From Gordonia sputi NBRC 100414 (GTDB lineage Bacteria > Actinomycetota > Actinomycetes > Mycobacteriales > Mycobacteriaceae): a DNA stretch of 64,000 nt. Shown in pieces: positions 36,755 to 46,874 of this stretch. The notes under the pieces are model-generated. The model did not search any database. It was given only the letters and a program-made list of their open reading frames with translations, and was not told the DNA's origin. How positions within the stretch are numbered: the first letter of the stretch is position 1; the number at the start of each line of letters is the position of its first letter. The position numbers were made by a program, and so were the translations under genes. Location: NCBI RefSeq assembly GCF_000248055.1, contig NZ_BAFC01000046.1, forward strand, positions 25,092 through 89,091, written 5' to 3'.

Positions 36755-37450
36755 ATGAGCGACGAGCCGCGCGAGGACAACACCGACGACCGGATGCCGA
36801 CGGCCCAACGGGCCACTGGTGGCATACCCGCGGAAGACGCCGCAAGCGGCAGGACCGCGCAGGGCGCTGGAAGTGACGACGCCGAGTTCGCGCAGTACGC
36901 AGACGATCTCCGCAAGGCCGAACGCAAGGTCGCGGGTGAGATCGATCCGGGTGCCCGCGCGGTCGTGGTCGCTGTCGCGGTGCTCGTGGCGATGGGGTCG
37001 CTGCTACTGCCGCACACCGGTTCGGCGAACGGATTCGACGTGCTGACGTCGTCCGCGGCTGCCGCGACCGAACGTGTCGCAGTGGTCTCGAAGGTGTTCG
37101 TCTGGTTCCTGGTGGTGTTCGGAATCTTCGGGTCGATGCTCGCGCTGGTCACCCGACGATGGGTGATCGCGTGGATTGCGTTGTGCGGGTGCGCGATCGG
37201 CTGCGTGGCAGGCATGCTCGCGTGGTGGTCGCGGAACACCCCTGGCGTCGGGGGAGTGGCACCGCCGTCGGGTGTCGGCGCGGGGCTTGTCATCGGCTGG
37301 TTGGCCCTGCTCGTGCTCACCTTCCACTGGTCACGCGTCGTGTGGGCCCGCAGCACCTACCACCTCGCGCTCGAAGAGGAGCGTCGTCGGGAAGCGGTGG
37401 CACGCGAGGAGGCCGCACGCAAACTGCAGCAGCGCCCCGGCGAGCACTGA
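36755..37450 (+). CDS. Four-helix membrane protein (Rv2732c-like)
   Basis: A 231-residue protein. An acidic disordered N-terminus (1-65) precedes four hydrophobic segments (about 68-86, 112-132, 136-158 and 174-194). A C-terminal Glu/Arg coiled tail (EEERRREAVAREEAARKLQQ) follows. It keeps the conserved place after miaB. Function is unknown. Confidence 0.82.
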   Translation: MSDEPREDNTDDRMPTAQRATGGIPAEDAASGRTAQGAGSDDAEFAQYADDLRKAERKVAGEIDPGARAVVVAVAVLVAMGSLLLPHTGSANGFDVLTSSAAAATERVAVVSKVFVWFLVVFGIFGSMLALVTRRWVIAWIALCGCAIGCVAGMLAWWSRNTPGVGGVAPPSGVGAGLVIGWLALLVLTFHWSRVVWARSTYHLALEEERRREAVAREEAARKLQQRPGEH

Positions 37451-37457
37451 AGGTCCG

Positions 37458-37475
37458 AGCGGGCTCTGCCCCGCT
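37458..37475. terminator. Small hairpin between convergent genes
   Basis: AGCGGG (37458-37463) and CCCGCT (37470-37475) pair around 6 nt. The right arm overlaps the stop of the DUF349 gene. Confidence 0.4.
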
Positions 37476-38868
37476 AGCGGTCGGCGATGGCGCTCTGTGC
37501 GGCCTGCGCCCACTCGCGCCACTGTGCTGCCTGCTCGCGCAGTTTCTCCGCGTCTCGGTTCTTGCCGCGCTCGGCAGCTTTGGCCGCCTGGTCCTCGAGT
37601 TGTGCTGCGCGGTCGGCGAATTGCGCGGCGCGCGCGAGCGCCTCGGGGTCGGTGCGCTGCCACTGAGCATCCTCGGCGTCGCGAATCCGCTTCTCCAACG
37701 CGCGCGCACGGCCCTCGAGGCTGTGCATCTGTTCGCGCGGCACCTTGCCGAGCTCGTCCCACTTCTCCCGGAACGTCCGGAACTCGCGGCGCGCACCGTC
37801 GAGGTCGGATGCGGGATCGATGGATTTCTCCGCGGCGTCGAGCAGAGCGATCTTCGCCGTCGCGTTCGCGTTGAACTCGGCGTCGCGCTCGGACGATGCC
37901 GCGTTGCGGGCGGCGAAGAAGACGTCCTGGGCGGCTTTGAACCGTTGCCACAGTGCCTCGTCGGCGTCGCGCGGTGCCCGACCGGATGCCTTCCATTCGG
38001 CGAGGAGTTCGCGGAAGGCGCCCGCGGTCGGACCCCAATCGGTCGACGACGACAACGCCTCGGCCCGTGCGATCAGCTCCTCTTTACGCGCCTTGGCACC
38101 CGCGCGTTCCCGATCTAGATCGGCGAAGTGGGCGCCGCGTCGGCGATTGAACGCGTCGCGCGCCTTCGAGTATCGCTTCCACAGCGCGTCGTCGGTCTTA
38201 CGGTCGATGCCTTTGATGGTCTTCCACTCGTCGAGGATCGCGCGCAGTCGATCGCCTGCGGTCTTCCACTGGGTGGATTCGGCTCCGATGGCCTCGGCCT
38301 CGGTAGCGAGCTCCTCTTTGCGTGCAATCACGGCGGCGCGAGCCTCTTCACGCTCGGCCTTCAGCGAGTCGGCGACGTCGTCGGCGCTTCCGACGATGAC
38401 GGTCAGCCGCTGTTCAATGGCCGAGACATCGCCGATGACGCTGGCCTCGGGGAGGGTGTCGAGGAGGTGTTTGGCCGCAGCCTGTGACTTGCGCGGATCG
38501 CCGGTGCGTGCGGCGAGGCGCTCTTCGAGAATCTCCACCTCGGTCTCGAGGTCGGAGTATCGACGCGCGAAATGGGCGAGGCCCTCGTCGATGGTGCCCG
38601 CCTGCCACGACCCGATCTCACGCTCGCCGTTCGGGGTGATGAGCCAGACGACGCCCTGCTCATCGATACGCCCGAACTCGCGGGGATCGAACGATGCGTG
38701 TTTGGCGACGACGACCGCAGGAACGGGGGTCGGTGCCTGCGCGGCAGGCTTCGGTCCGGGACCGGGTCGAGGGCCGGGTTTGGGACCCGGCTTCGGCGGG
38801 CCTGGCCGGGGGCCGGGGGTGGACCCGGATGCGGGTGTGGCCGGTCCGCTGGTGTCTTCGCTCGTCAT
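37474..38868 (-). CDS. DUF349 repeat protein (Rv2731-like)
   Basis: A 464-residue protein. Residues 10-45 are a Pro/Gly repeat ([15 protein letters not shown]). Three DUF349 helical repeats follow at about 195-430, each with a W...G...D..LW.R(F/Y) pattern (for example [19 protein letters not shown] and [22 protein letters not shown]). The C-terminus is a charged coiled coil. The family is widespread in actinobacteria and poorly understood; proposed links are to nucleic acid or stress processes. It is convergent with the membrane gene. Confidence 0.88.
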   Translation of the reverse strand: MTSEDTSGPATPASGSTPGPRPGPPKPGPKPGPRPGPGPKPAAQAPTPVPAVVVAKHASFDPREFGRIDEQGVVWLITPNGEREIGSWQAGTIDEGLAHFARRYSDLETEVEILEERLAARTGDPRKSQAAAKHLLDTLPEASVIGDVSAIEQRLTVIVGSADDVADSLKAEREEARAAVIARKEELATEAEAIGAESTQWKTAGDRLRAILDEWKTIKGIDRKTDDALWKRYSKARDAFNRRRGAHFADLDRERAGAKARKEELIARAEALSSSTDWGPTAGAFRELLAEWKASGRAPRDADEALWQRFKAAQDVFFAARNAASSERDAEFNANATAKIALLDAAEKSIDPASDLDGARREFRTFREKWDELGKVPREQMHSLEGRARALEKRIRDAEDAQWQRTDPEALARAAQFADRAAQLEDQAAKAAERGKNRDAEKLREQAAQWREWAQAAQSAIADR

Positions 38869-39055
38869 GGTGTGGTCCCCTCACAGCGTCAGTGGTGCCG
38901 CGCGTCACGGCTGCCTTTCACATAGTCCTGAGCGGTTGACGCCAGGACTTCACCTATTCAAGCAGGTCAGGGTTCTCGATGTGCGGCCTGCGCGACATCG
39001 CTGACACGAGGGCGGGTGTGTCGGTGCTCCCGGCGGCGTCGGGCATGACGTCGGC

Positions 39056-39061
39056 TAGCGT
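39056..39061 (+). promoter_or_regulatory. -10 element before the dioxygenase-like gene
   Basis: TAGCGT, then 7 nt, then GTG 39069. The spacing selects this GTG over an upstream in-frame start. Confidence 0.5.
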
Positions 39062-39068
39062 CGACGGT

Positions 39069-39869
39069 GTGCTGGCATGCGTTGTTTTCGTCCCGAGCGC
39101 ACCGCTGTTGGTTCCCGAACTCGCGGGTCCGGACGCGGTGGACACCCTCGAGGCCCGTTCTGCTGTCCGCGATGCGGGCGTGCTGCTCGCCCGACACGCC
39201 ACGCGCTGGGTGGCGGTGGGGGCCGACGACTTCATCGCCCCTGTGAGATCCGACGACTTCATCGCCCCTGTGAGATCCGGCGACGACGCCGCCGCGGGTG
39301 ATCCCCTGGCGTCACGGTCAATTCCGACGGTGGGCGGTTTCGGCAGGTTCGGCGTCGACGTGCCGGTCTCCCTGGAACGCGTGGGCGGTGAGCGACCCCC
39401 CGGACGCCTGCCACTGTCGATGTTGATCGCCGGGTGGCTACGCGGACAGGTCGACGCCGAGTCGGTGCGTCCGGTCGTCGTCGACCCCGACGTACGGCCC
39501 GAAGTCGCCTGCGAGCTCGGGAGAGCACTGTCGGCCGAGATCTCCTCCGATCCCGAGCCGATCGGGGTACTGGTCGTGGCCGACGGCGCGACGGCACTCA
39601 CCCCGAAGGCGCCCGGTGGCGGCCGACGTGACAGCGCCGTCGAACTCCAGCAGCGCATCGTCGACGGAATCGCGGCAGCGGATGTCGACGTACTTCGCGG
39701 ACTCGACGTTGCCACGTGCGATGCCGAGGGAGTGGCCGGGCGGGCGGCATGGCAGGTCGTCGCTGGGCTCGTCGGCGACAGCCCGATGACTGCCAAGGTG
39801 CTCTACTCCGACGCCCCGTTCGGTGTCGGCTACGTCGTCGCGGCGTGGACGCCAGGGGACACGCCGTGA
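39069..39869 (+). CDS. Class III extradiol dioxygenase-like protein (Rv2728c-like)
   Basis: A 266-residue protein. The start [20 protein letters not shown] and the later [19 protein letters not shown] resemble the LigB/MEMO-type fold, with the usual metal histidines poorly kept, so catalysis is doubtful. A 9-residue segment DDFIAPVRS is exactly duplicated by a 27-bp tandem repeat. The stop overlaps miaA as GTGA. Conserved next to miaA in mycobacteria; function unknown. Confidence 0.78.
   Translation: MLACVVFVPSAPLLVPELAGPDAVDTLEARSAVRDAGVLLARHATRWVAVGADDFIAPVRSDDFIAPVRSGDDAAAGDPLASRSIPTVGGFGRFGVDVPVSLERVGGERPPGRLPLSMLIAGWLRGQVDAESVRPVVVDPDVRPEVACELGRALSAEISSDPEPIGVLVVADGATALTPKAPGGGRRDSAVELQQRIVDGIAAADVDVLRGLDVATCDAEGVAGRAAWQVVAGLVGDSPMTAKVLYSDAPFGVGYVVAAWTPGDTP
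39225..39278 (+). repeat. 27-bp in-frame tandem duplication
   Basis: Two identical 27-bp units (39225-39251, 39252-39278) duplicate nine residues in the dioxygenase-like protein. Exact identity points to a recent event. Confidence 0.95.
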
Positions 39870-40816
39870 GTGTCGGGCCAAGGAATGTCGGGCCAAGGAG
39901 TGTCGGAGCCGTGGACGTGACCCCGATCGCCGTCGTCGGTCCGACCGCCACCGGGAAATCCGACCTCGCGCTCGACCTCGCGGAACGACTCGACGGCGAC
40001 ATCGTCAACATCGACGCCATGCAGCAGTACCGCGGCATGGACATCGGCACGGCCAAGCTGCCCCCACGGGAGCGGCGAGGCATCGCCCACCATCAACTCG
40101 ACGTGCTCGACGTCACCGAGACGGCCACCGTCGCGCGCTATCAGGAAGCCGCGTCGGCCGACATCGACTCGCTGCTCGCCGCCGGCCGCACGCCGGTGAT
40201 CGTCGGCGGCTCGATGATGTACATCCAAGGTCTGCTCGACAACTGGCGGTTCCCGGCAACCGACCCCGCGGTGCGCGCACGGTACGAGGCGATGCTCGAC
40301 GAGATCGGTGTCGTGGCGCTGCATCGACATCTCGCATCCGTCGACCCGGCTGCGGCGGCGTCGATCCTCGCTACCGATGCACGACGCATCGTGCGCGCGC
40401 TCGAGGTGGTCGAACTGACCGGGGAGCCATTCGCGGCGTCGGCGCCGAAGATCGGTGAACCACGTTGGGGGACAAAGATTCTCGCACTGGACCGCGACAC
40501 CGCAGAACTGGACGAACGCATCGCGCTGCGGACTCGGCTGATGTTCGCGAACCGGCTCGTCGACGAGGTGCACGGGCTCGTCGACGCAGGTCTGCGCGAG
40601 GGCGTCACTGCTCGTCGAGCCATCGGATACGCGCAGACACTTGCCGCGCTGGACGGCGAGTACGACCTTGCGACAGCAGAAGAACTGACCTTCATCGGCA
40701 CCCGCAGGTACGTCCGCAGGCAGCGTTCGTGGTTCCGCCGCGATCACCGCATTCACTGGCTCGACGCCGCGACTCCCGCCCTCCTCGACGCCACGCTCGC
40801 CGCGGCGGAGGTCTGA
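39866..40816 (+). CDS. miaA: tRNA dimethylallyltransferase MiaA
   Basis: Transfers a dimethylallyl group to A37 of tRNAs reading UNN codons, the substrate for MiaB. The 316-residue protein has the P-loop [13 protein letters not shown], the [17 protein letters not shown] block and [16 protein letters not shown] 39866 overlaps the preceding stop (GTGA). A 15-bp tandem duplication gives the N-terminal [15 protein letters not shown] 39911, after the repeat, is an alternative start. Confidence 0.95.
   Translation: MSVGPRNVGPRSVGAVDVTPIAVVGPTATGKSDLALDLAERLDGDIVNIDAMQQYRGMDIGTAKLPPRERRGIAHHQLDVLDVTETATVARYQEAASADIDSLLAAGRTPVIVGGSMMYIQGLLDNWRFPATDPAVRARYEAMLDEIGVVALHRHLASVDPAAAASILATDARRIVRALEVVELTGEPFAASAPKIGEPRWGTKILALDRDTAELDERIALRTRLMFANRLVDEVHGLVDAGLREGVTARRAIGYAQTLAALDGEYDLATAEELTFIGTRRYVRRQRSWFRRDHRIHWLDAATPALLDATLAAAEV
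39871..39900 (+). repeat. 15-bp tandem pair at the start of miaA
   Basis: Units TGTCGGGCCAAGGAA (39871) and TGTCGGGCCAAGGAG (39886), followed by a partial third copy, encode [10 protein letters not shown] in frame. Confidence 0.9.
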
Positions 40817-40830
40817 GGACGACCCGCACG

Positions 40831-40836
40831 TAGTCT
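40831..40836 (+). promoter_or_regulatory. -10 element of dapF, leaderless layout
   Basis: TAGTCT, then 6 nt, then GTG 40843. Confidence 0.55.
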
Positions 40837-40842
40837 GGACGG

Positions 40843-41745
40843 GTGACGACGATCAGCGAGGCAGTGACCTACGTCAAGGGGCACGGCACCCAGAACGACT
40901 TCGTCGTGCTCACCGACCCGGCGGTCGAACTCGACCTGACCACCGACTTCGTGGCGGCGGTCTGCGATCGTCAACGCGGTATCGGCGCAGACGGCATGCT
41001 CCGCGTCGCGCGGGCGGTGGCCCTGGTGCGCGCGGGCGTCCTCGATGAGCTGCCCGACGGCGTCGAGCCCGACGACTGGTTCATGGACTATCGCAACGCC
41101 GACGGCTCCATCGCCGAGATGTGTGGCAACGGAGTCCGCGTCTTCGCCCACTACCTGCGGGCCACCGGGCTGACCGAGTCCGACGAGTTCACGGTGGGTT
41201 CGCGCGCAGGCGGACGTCCCGTGGTGGTGCACTCGTTCGACGACCTCTGCGCCGACGTCAGTGTGCGGATGGGTCGGGTGTTGCTCGGCGAGGACGCGAC
41301 CGTGCGGATCGGCGACGACCTCTACCCGGGTGTCGCGGTCGACGTCGGCAACCCACACCTGGCGTGCGTGGTGCCCGACATGTCGACGTCCGACCTCGCC
41401 GCGATCGACTTCTCGACCGGCGTCGTCCTACCCGACGGCGTCTTTCCGCACGGCGCCAACGTCGAACTGCTGACCTCCCCCGAGGACGGACCGCGTGGTG
41501 GTCTGCACGCCACGATGCGTGTCTTCGAGCGCGGTGTCGGAGAGACCAGGAGTTGCGGAACGGGGCTGGTCGCGGCGGCAGCAGCGGGCCTGCAGACCCT
41601 CGGCCGCGACGCGGGCGAGATGGTCATCGACGTGCCAGGCGGAAGGGTGACGGTCACGGTTGCCGACGGTCACGCGACGCTGCGAGGACCGTCCGCACTG
41701 GTGGCCGACGGCCGATTCCGGGCAGGTTGGTATCGCGTCGACTGA
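40843..41745 (+). CDS. dapF: Diaminopimelate epimerase
   Basis: Converts LL- to meso-diaminopimelate, the cell-wall cross-linking amino acid and lysine precursor. The 300-residue protein has both catalytic cysteines, C94 in AEMCGNGVR and C238 in RSCGTG, and the KGHGTQNDF start. Confidence 0.97.
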   Translation: MTTISEAVTYVKGHGTQNDFVVLTDPAVELDLTTDFVAAVCDRQRGIGADGMLRVARAVALVRAGVLDELPDGVEPDDWFMDYRNADGSIAEMCGNGVRVFAHYLRATGLTESDEFTVGSRAGGRPVVVHSFDDLCADVSVRMGRVLLGEDATVRIGDDLYPGVAVDVGNPHLACVVPDMSTSDLAAIDFSTGVVLPDGVFPHGANVELLTSPEDGPRGGLHATMRVFERGVGETRSCGTGLVAAAAAGLQTLGRDAGEMVIDVPGGRVTVTVADGHATLRGPSALVADGRFRAGWYRVD

Positions 41746-41826
41746 CGTGCCGCGGGCACGCTGCATGGCGGCTCGGCAGATATCCACGTGCTCGACGGGC
41801 CGTCGGCGTGTCACCATGGATGGTGT

Positions 41827-43398
41827 ATGACCGAAACATCACCACAGGTACATGACCTGCACGACACCCGTCCCGTCGACGCGAACGCACCCGCGATCGA
41901 CCTTTCCCGCGATCTGATCGATCCCGACGATCTCGTCGACCCCGCAGATTTCGGCGATCACGACGATTCCCGCGACCGTGCCCACACGCCGACGACCGGC
42001 GAGCTCGCGCTCTCCGATCGCGCCTCGCTGCAGCGCGTCGCGGGGCTTTCGACAGAGCTCACCGACGTCACCGAGGTCGAATACCGACAACTGCGCCTCG
42101 AGCGCGTGGTGCTCGTCGGCGTCTGGACCGAGGGCACCGCGGCCGCAGCGAAGGCGAACATGGAGGAGCTGGCAGCGCTCGCAGAGACCGCGGGTTCCGT
42201 GGTTCTCGAAGCGGTGATCCAGCGACGATCCTCACCCGACCCCGCGACCTTCATCGGTTCGGGCAAGGCCCAGGAGTTGCGCGACGTCGTCGCCGACACC
42301 GGCGCCGACACCGTCATCTGCGACGGCGAGTTGACGCCAGCGCAGTTGACCGCGTTGGAGAAGGTCGTCAAGGTCAAGGTGATCGACCGGACGGCCCTCA
42401 TCCTCGACATCTTCGCCCAGCATGCGAGTTCGCGTGAGGGCAAGGCGCAGGTGGCCCTCGCGCAGATGGAGTACATGCTCCCGCGTCTGCGTGGTTGGGG
42501 TGAATCGATGTCCCGTCAGGCCGGTGGCCGCGCGGGTAGCAACGGCGGCGTCGGCCTGCGCGGACCGGGTGAGACGAAGATCGAGACCGATCGCCGGCGC
42601 ATCCGCGAGCGAATGGCCAAGCTGCGCCGCGAGATTCGCGAAATGCGCACGGCCCGCACCACGAAGCGGTCCGCACGACTGCGGGGTGCTGTGCCGCGCA
42701 TCGCCGTCGCGGGATACACGAACGCGGGTAAGTCGAGTCTGGTCAACGCGATGACGGGTTCTGGTGTGCTCGTGCAGGATGCGCTGTTCGCGACCCTCGA
42801 TCCGACGACGCGCCGTGCGACTCTCGAGGACGGTCGCGAACTGGTCTTCACCGACACCGTCGGCTTCGTCCGCCACCTCCCCACGCAACTCGTCGAGGCA
42901 TTCCGGTCGACGCTGGAGGAGGTCGTCGACGCTGATCTCGTACTGCACGTCGTCGACGGCAGCGACCCGTTCCCCGCGGAACAGATCACGGCGGTCCGAC
43001 GGGTCATCAACGACGTCGTGGCAGAAGAGGGAGTCGCGCCGCCTCCGGAGTTGTTGGTGATCAACAAGATCGATGCCATCGATGCGTCCAGGCTCACCGA
43101 ATTGCGCGGCATGCTCGGCGCGGGCGGTAGTACGCACGGACCCAACTCAGCGGGCGTCGTGTACGTCTCGGCGCGCACCGGTGAGGGACTGCCTGAGCTG
43201 TTCGAGGCGGTCCGTGAGTTCGTGGGTCGCGACGACGTGGAGCTCACCGTCGACATCCCGTTCACGCGAGGCGACCTGGTGTCACGGATTCACCGCGAGG
43301 GCGAGGTACTCGCCACAGACCACAGCACCGAGGGCACCCGGATGCGTGTCCGTGTGCCCTCGGCGCTGGCGGGAGAACTGGCCTCGTTGGCCCAGTAG
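41827..43398 (+). CDS. hflX: Ribosome-associated GTPase HflX
   Basis: A GTPase that splits stalled ribosomes under stress. From ATG 41827 the 523-residue protein has a ~45-residue acidic start and an N-terminal ATP-binding-type domain (EKVVKVKVIDRTALILDIFA). The glycine-rich linker GGVGLRGPGETKIETDRR follows, then the G domain: GYTNAGKS (296-303), DTVGF and NKID. It ends 5 nt from the convergent ptsH. Confidence 0.96.
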   Translation: MTETSPQVHDLHDTRPVDANAPAIDLSRDLIDPDDLVDPADFGDHDDSRDRAHTPTTGELALSDRASLQRVAGLSTELTDVTEVEYRQLRLERVVLVGVWTEGTAAAAKANMEELAALAETAGSVVLEAVIQRRSSPDPATFIGSGKAQELRDVVADTGADTVICDGELTPAQLTALEKVVKVKVIDRTALILDIFAQHASSREGKAQVALAQMEYMLPRLRGWGESMSRQAGGRAGSNGGVGLRGPGETKIETDRRRIRERMAKLRREIREMRTARTTKRSARLRGAVPRIAVAGYTNAGKSSLVNAMTGSGVLVQDALFATLDPTTRRATLEDGRELVFTDTVGFVRHLPTQLVEAFRSTLEEVVDADLVLHVVDGSDPFPAEQITAVRRVINDVVAEEGVAPPPELLVINKIDAIDASRLTELRGMLGAGGSTHGPNSAGVVYVSARTGEGLPELFEAVREFVGRDDVELTVDIPFTRGDLVSRIHREGEVLATDHSTEGTRMRVRVPSALAGELASLAQ

Positions 43399-43403
43399 CA
43401 GGC

Positions 43404-43664
43404 CTACTCGGCGTCGAGGTCGGCGGCGACGAGCTTCGCGATGGCGTCGAGCGTTGCCTGATCGTCGGATTCGACGACGACCGCGGTGCCCTTCTCGGCG
43501 CCGAGCGTCATGATCAGCAATGCCGATCCCGCGTCGACCGGTTCGCCTCCGACGACCGAGATCGTCACGGGTGTGCCGGCGTCGGCGACTGCCTCGGCGA
43601 TGATCGTTGCGGGTCGCGCGTGCAATCCGACGGCTGATCCGACCTCGACGGTGGTGCTTGGCAT
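43404..43664 (-). CDS. ptsH: Phosphocarrier protein HPr
   Basis: An 86-residue PTS carrier. H15 in VGLHARPA accepts phosphate from enzyme I, and S47 is the regulatory serine position. It lies 41 nt after fruA on the same strand, so the operon is fruR-fruK-fruA-ptsH. Confidence 0.96.
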   Translation of the reverse strand: MPSTTVEVGSAVGLHARPATIIAEAVADAGTPVTISVVGGEPVDAGSALLIMTLGAEKGTAVVVESDDQATLDAIAKLVAADLDAE

Positions 43665-43705
43665 GGTTGCTCCTTTGCAGATGGGTTATGTCGGGACGTG
43701 AGATC

Positions 43706-45808
43706 TCAGGCGGGGATGGTCTCCAGCTCGGGTGCAGAAGTCTGTCGGCTCGACGAGCGACCGAACTGCTTGGCCGCGACGACGCACACCGTGCCGAGGA
43801 CCGTACCCGCCGCAAGCGCTGCGAGGAAGAGCAGCCAGTGGTTCATCGTGAAGAAGACGAATATGCCGCCGTGCGGAGCGCGCTGCGTGACCCCGAAGGC
43901 CATGATCAGTGCACCGGCGAGTGCTCCGCCAGCCATCATCGACGGAATCACGCGCACCGGGTCTTTTGCGGCGAACGGGATTGCACCCTCGGAGATGAAT
44001 GCAGCGCCGAGGAACCAAGCGGCCTTACCGTTTTCACGCTCGGGCTCGGTGAACAGTCCGGGGCGGATGACGGTGGCGAGTGCCATCGCGAGTGGCGGAA
44101 CCATGCCTGCGCACATGACCGCTGCCATGATCTCGAGCTGAGGCGTGTCGCCGATCGCGAGGCCGGTAGTGGCGAAGAGGTACGCGGCCTTGTTGACCGG
44201 TCCGCCGAGGTCGAAGCACATCATGAGTCCGAGGACCACGCCGAGGACGATCTTGGAGCTGCCGCTCATACTGTTGAGACCGTCGGTGAGCTGGGTGGTG
44301 ACCCAGGCGAGCGGCTTGCCGAGCAACATGAACATCAGACCGCCGACAATCAGGCTGCCGAACAGCGGAATGATGATCACCGGCTGTAGCCCGCGTGCCC
44401 ACTGCGGCAACGGAAGTCGCGAGATCGCCAGGCACACGGCGCCCGCGATGAGGCCGCCGATCAGACCACCGATGAAGCTCGCGCCCACGGCAACCGATAC
44501 CAGGCCTGCGACGAAACCGGGTGCGATACCGGGACGGTCGGCTATCGCGAACGAGATGTAACCCGCAAGGACAGGTACCAGCATGCTCATGGCGAGCGCG
44601 CCGATCGCGAAACTGACACCGCCGAGGTACTGGCCGAGACCGCCCGCGGGTAGATCCCAGAGGCTGTTGTTCAGTGCGATGTAGGCGCCGTCGGACAGCG
44701 TCTTGGATGAATCGAGTGTCTTGTTGGCGATCTGGTATCCGGCGAGCAGGAAGCCCAACGCGATCAGCAGTCCGCCTGCCGCGACGAACGGGATCATGTA
44801 GCTGACACCGGTCATGAGTGCCTGCTGGATCTTCTTGCCGAACGACAGGCTCGACCCCGATTCCTCCGCTGCAGCGGCACCGTCGTCCGCCGATCCGTCG
44901 ACGCGTGCGGCATGCGGATTGCGCGAGGCCTCTACGGCTTCGGCAATCATCTTGTCGGGTTCGTTGATGGCGCGCTTGACCCCGGACTCGATGACCGGCT
45001 TTCCGCTGAAGCGACTCTTGCCTTTCACACCGACGTCGGTGGCGAAGATGACGGCGTCGGCGCCTGCGATGACGTCGGGGGTGAACGGCGTGGTGCCCGA
45101 CGAGCCCTGCGGCTCGACATGGAAGTCGACACCCGCACGCTCCGCGGCGTACTTCAGTGCGTCGGCGGCCATGTAGGTGTGTGCGATCCCGGTCGGGCAT
45201 GCGGTGATCGCGACGATCGAGGGGCGCTTCTGCGAATCGGAACCCCCCAGTGTCTTCGCGGTTTCCGCGGTCTTCGTGCCTGCTGCCGGGACCGCGGCAG
45301 TGGTGGCTGCGCCAGCCGCAGGCGTGGCGGTTGTCGACGGAGAGCCTGCCGGGGCAGGGTTGATGGCTTCATCCACGAGTTCGACGACGCGTTCGTCGCT
45401 CGGCGCCTCGCGGAGGGCGGCGACGAAGTCGGGACGCACGAGTGCTCGCGCGAGCGAGCTCAGCAGCTTCATGTGGTCGGCGGCAGCGCCTTCGGGTGCC
45501 GCGATGAGGAACACCAGGTCGGCCGGGCCGTCGGGTGCGCCGAAGTCGACCTTGTTCGACAGCCGCGCAAAGGCAAGGCTGGCGGTGGTGACCGACGCGG
45601 CGCGTGCGTGAGGAATCGCGATCCCACCGGGCAGACCGGTTGCCGACTTCGCCTCGCGGGCCAGTGCGGCGCGGCTCAGTTCGGACGGATCGGTCGTTCG
45701 CCCCGCCTCGCCGAGATTCTCGGCGAGATAGGTGATGACGGCGGCGGGATCACTGCCTGCATCGACATCGAGATGCACCGTCGCTGCGGTGATGATGTTG
45801 TCGGACAT
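43706..45808 (-). CDS. fruA: PTS fructose-specific EIIABC
   Basis: Imports fructose as fructose 1-phosphate. The 700-residue fusion has EIIA (phospho-His H67 in IAIPHARA), an Ala/Thr linker (150-190), EIIB (phospho-Cys C204 in ITACPTGIAHTYMA) and EIIC with about nine or ten membrane spans. ATG 45808 follows GAAGGAAGAC and suits the EIIA start; the frame is open further upstream but without EIIA homology. A TCTGTG site lies just upstream. Confidence 0.96.
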   Translation of the reverse strand: MSDNIITAATVHLDVDAGSDPAAVITYLAENLGEAGRTTDPSELSRAALAREAKSATGLPGGIAIPHARAASVTTASLAFARLSNKVDFGAPDGPADLVFLIAAPEGAAADHMKLLSSLARALVRPDFVAALREAPSDERVVELVDEAINPAPAGSPSTTATPAAGAATTAAVPAAGTKTAETAKTLGGSDSQKRPSIVAITACPTGIAHTYMAADALKYAAERAGVDFHVEPQGSSGTTPFTPDVIAGADAVIFATDVGVKGKSRFSGKPVIESGVKRAINEPDKMIAEAVEASRNPHAARVDGSADDGAAAAEESGSSLSFGKKIQQALMTGVSYMIPFVAAGGLLIALGFLLAGYQIANKTLDSSKTLSDGAYIALNNSLWDLPAGGLGQYLGGVSFAIGALAMSMLVPVLAGYISFAIADRPGIAPGFVAGLVSVAVGASFIGGLIGGLIAGAVCLAISRLPLPQWARGLQPVIIIPLFGSLIVGGLMFMLLGKPLAWVTTQLTDGLNSMSGSSKIVLGVVLGLMMCFDLGGPVNKAAYLFATTGLAIGDTPQLEIMAAVMCAGMVPPLAMALATVIRPGLFTEPERENGKAAWFLGAAFISEGAIPFAAKDPVRVIPSMMAGGALAGALIMAFGVTQRAPHGGIFVFFTMNHWLLFLAALAAGTVLGTVCVVAAKQFGRSSSRQTSAPELETIPA

Positions 45809-45824
45809 GGGTCTTCCTTCGATT

Positions 45825-45830
45825 TCTGTG
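45825..45830 (-). promoter_or_regulatory. TCTGTG element upstream of fruA
   Basis: The same hexamer is repeated in the fruR-ptsI interval. It suggests a separate FruR site for fruA. Confidence 0.3.
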
Positions 45831-45908
45831 TAATCCGGAGAGCGAGTGTTCCGGTTGTGGTCGGTGAGCTTGGTGGCGATTCGCGTACAGGAACTGGAGG
45901 CTGTGGGG

Positions 45909-46874
45909 TCACGTGATCGGGGCGGCTCCTGAGAGTTCGACGACATCGACCGAGTCGACGTCGACCTGTGCCGGAAGGGGTGGCTGCGTCCCTGCCAGTC
46001 CGGCGGCCGCCGAGCCGTAGGCGACTGCAGTGCGCAGACGATCGGGTTCGGAGGCGCCTGCCGTGTACGCGATGAGGTATCCGGCCAGCGACGCATCACC
46101 TGCTCCGACGGTGCTGCGCGGCACGATCGGCGGCGGAGTGGCCAGCCAACTACCCTCAGCCGTCGTGAGTACCGCACCCGCCGCACCGAGGGTCGCGAGT
46201 ACCGCTCCCTGCGTGGTGGCGATCAGCGTGCGCGATGCCGCCACGACCGGCAGGTAGTCGCGCGAGGCGATGGCAGCGGTCAGTTCGGCAGGGTCGATGC
46301 CACTGACCTCGGCGAGTTCTTCGTCGTTGGGTTTGATCAGGTCGACGGGCCCCGACATCGCCGCGCCCAGGGGTGCGCCCGACGTGTCGATCGCCACGCG
46401 GCGTCCGCTGTCGACGAGGCGGTCGGAGATGCGGCGATACCAGTTGTCGGGAACTCCCGGCGGAAGCGAGCCACACAGTGCCACCCACGACGCGTCCTCG
46501 GCGCCCCGGAGTACGAGCGCTGTCAGTTCGTCGAGTTCGGAAGGCGTGAGGGTGTGACCGGGCGCATTGATCTTCGTGGTCGTCCCGTCGTTCTCGGCCA
46601 CCGTGATGTTGGTTCGGATCTGACCGTCGATGTCGACCGTGCGGTACGGCAGTGCGACGGCGTCGAGCGCCGTGAGCAACGGGTCGTCGGCGTGGGCGGG
46701 CAGTACCGCGACGGTGGGGATGCCGGCTTCCGCGACGACGCGGGACACGTTGACGCCCTTGCCGCCCGGCTCGACCCGGGTGGAGGTACTGCGTTGCACC
46801 TCGCCCCGCATCAACGGTCCTGCGATCTCCAGGGTGCGGTCGAGACTCGGGTTGGCTGTGACTGTGAGGATCAT
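45909..46874 (-). CDS. fruK: 1-phosphofructokinase
   Basis: Phosphorylates fructose 1-phosphate to the 1,6-bisphosphate. The 321-residue PfkB-family kinase has the GGKGVNVSRV motif near 37 and the catalytic GAGDASLAGYL near 260. It overlaps the fruR stop by ATGA. Confidence 0.96.
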   Translation of the reverse strand: MILTVTANPSLDRTLEIAGPLMRGEVQRSTSTRVEPGGKGVNVSRVVAEAGIPTVAVLPAHADDPLLTALDAVALPYRTVDIDGQIRTNITVAENDGTTTKINAPGHTLTPSELDELTALVLRGAEDASWVALCGSLPPGVPDNWYRRISDRLVDSGRRVAIDTSGAPLGAAMSGPVDLIKPNDEELAEVSGIDPAELTAAIASRDYLPVVAASRTLIATTQGAVLATLGAAGAVLTTAEGSWLATPPPIVPRSTVGAGDASLAGYLIAYTAGASEPDRLRTAVAYGSAAAGLAGTQPPLPAQVDVDSVDVVELSGAAPIT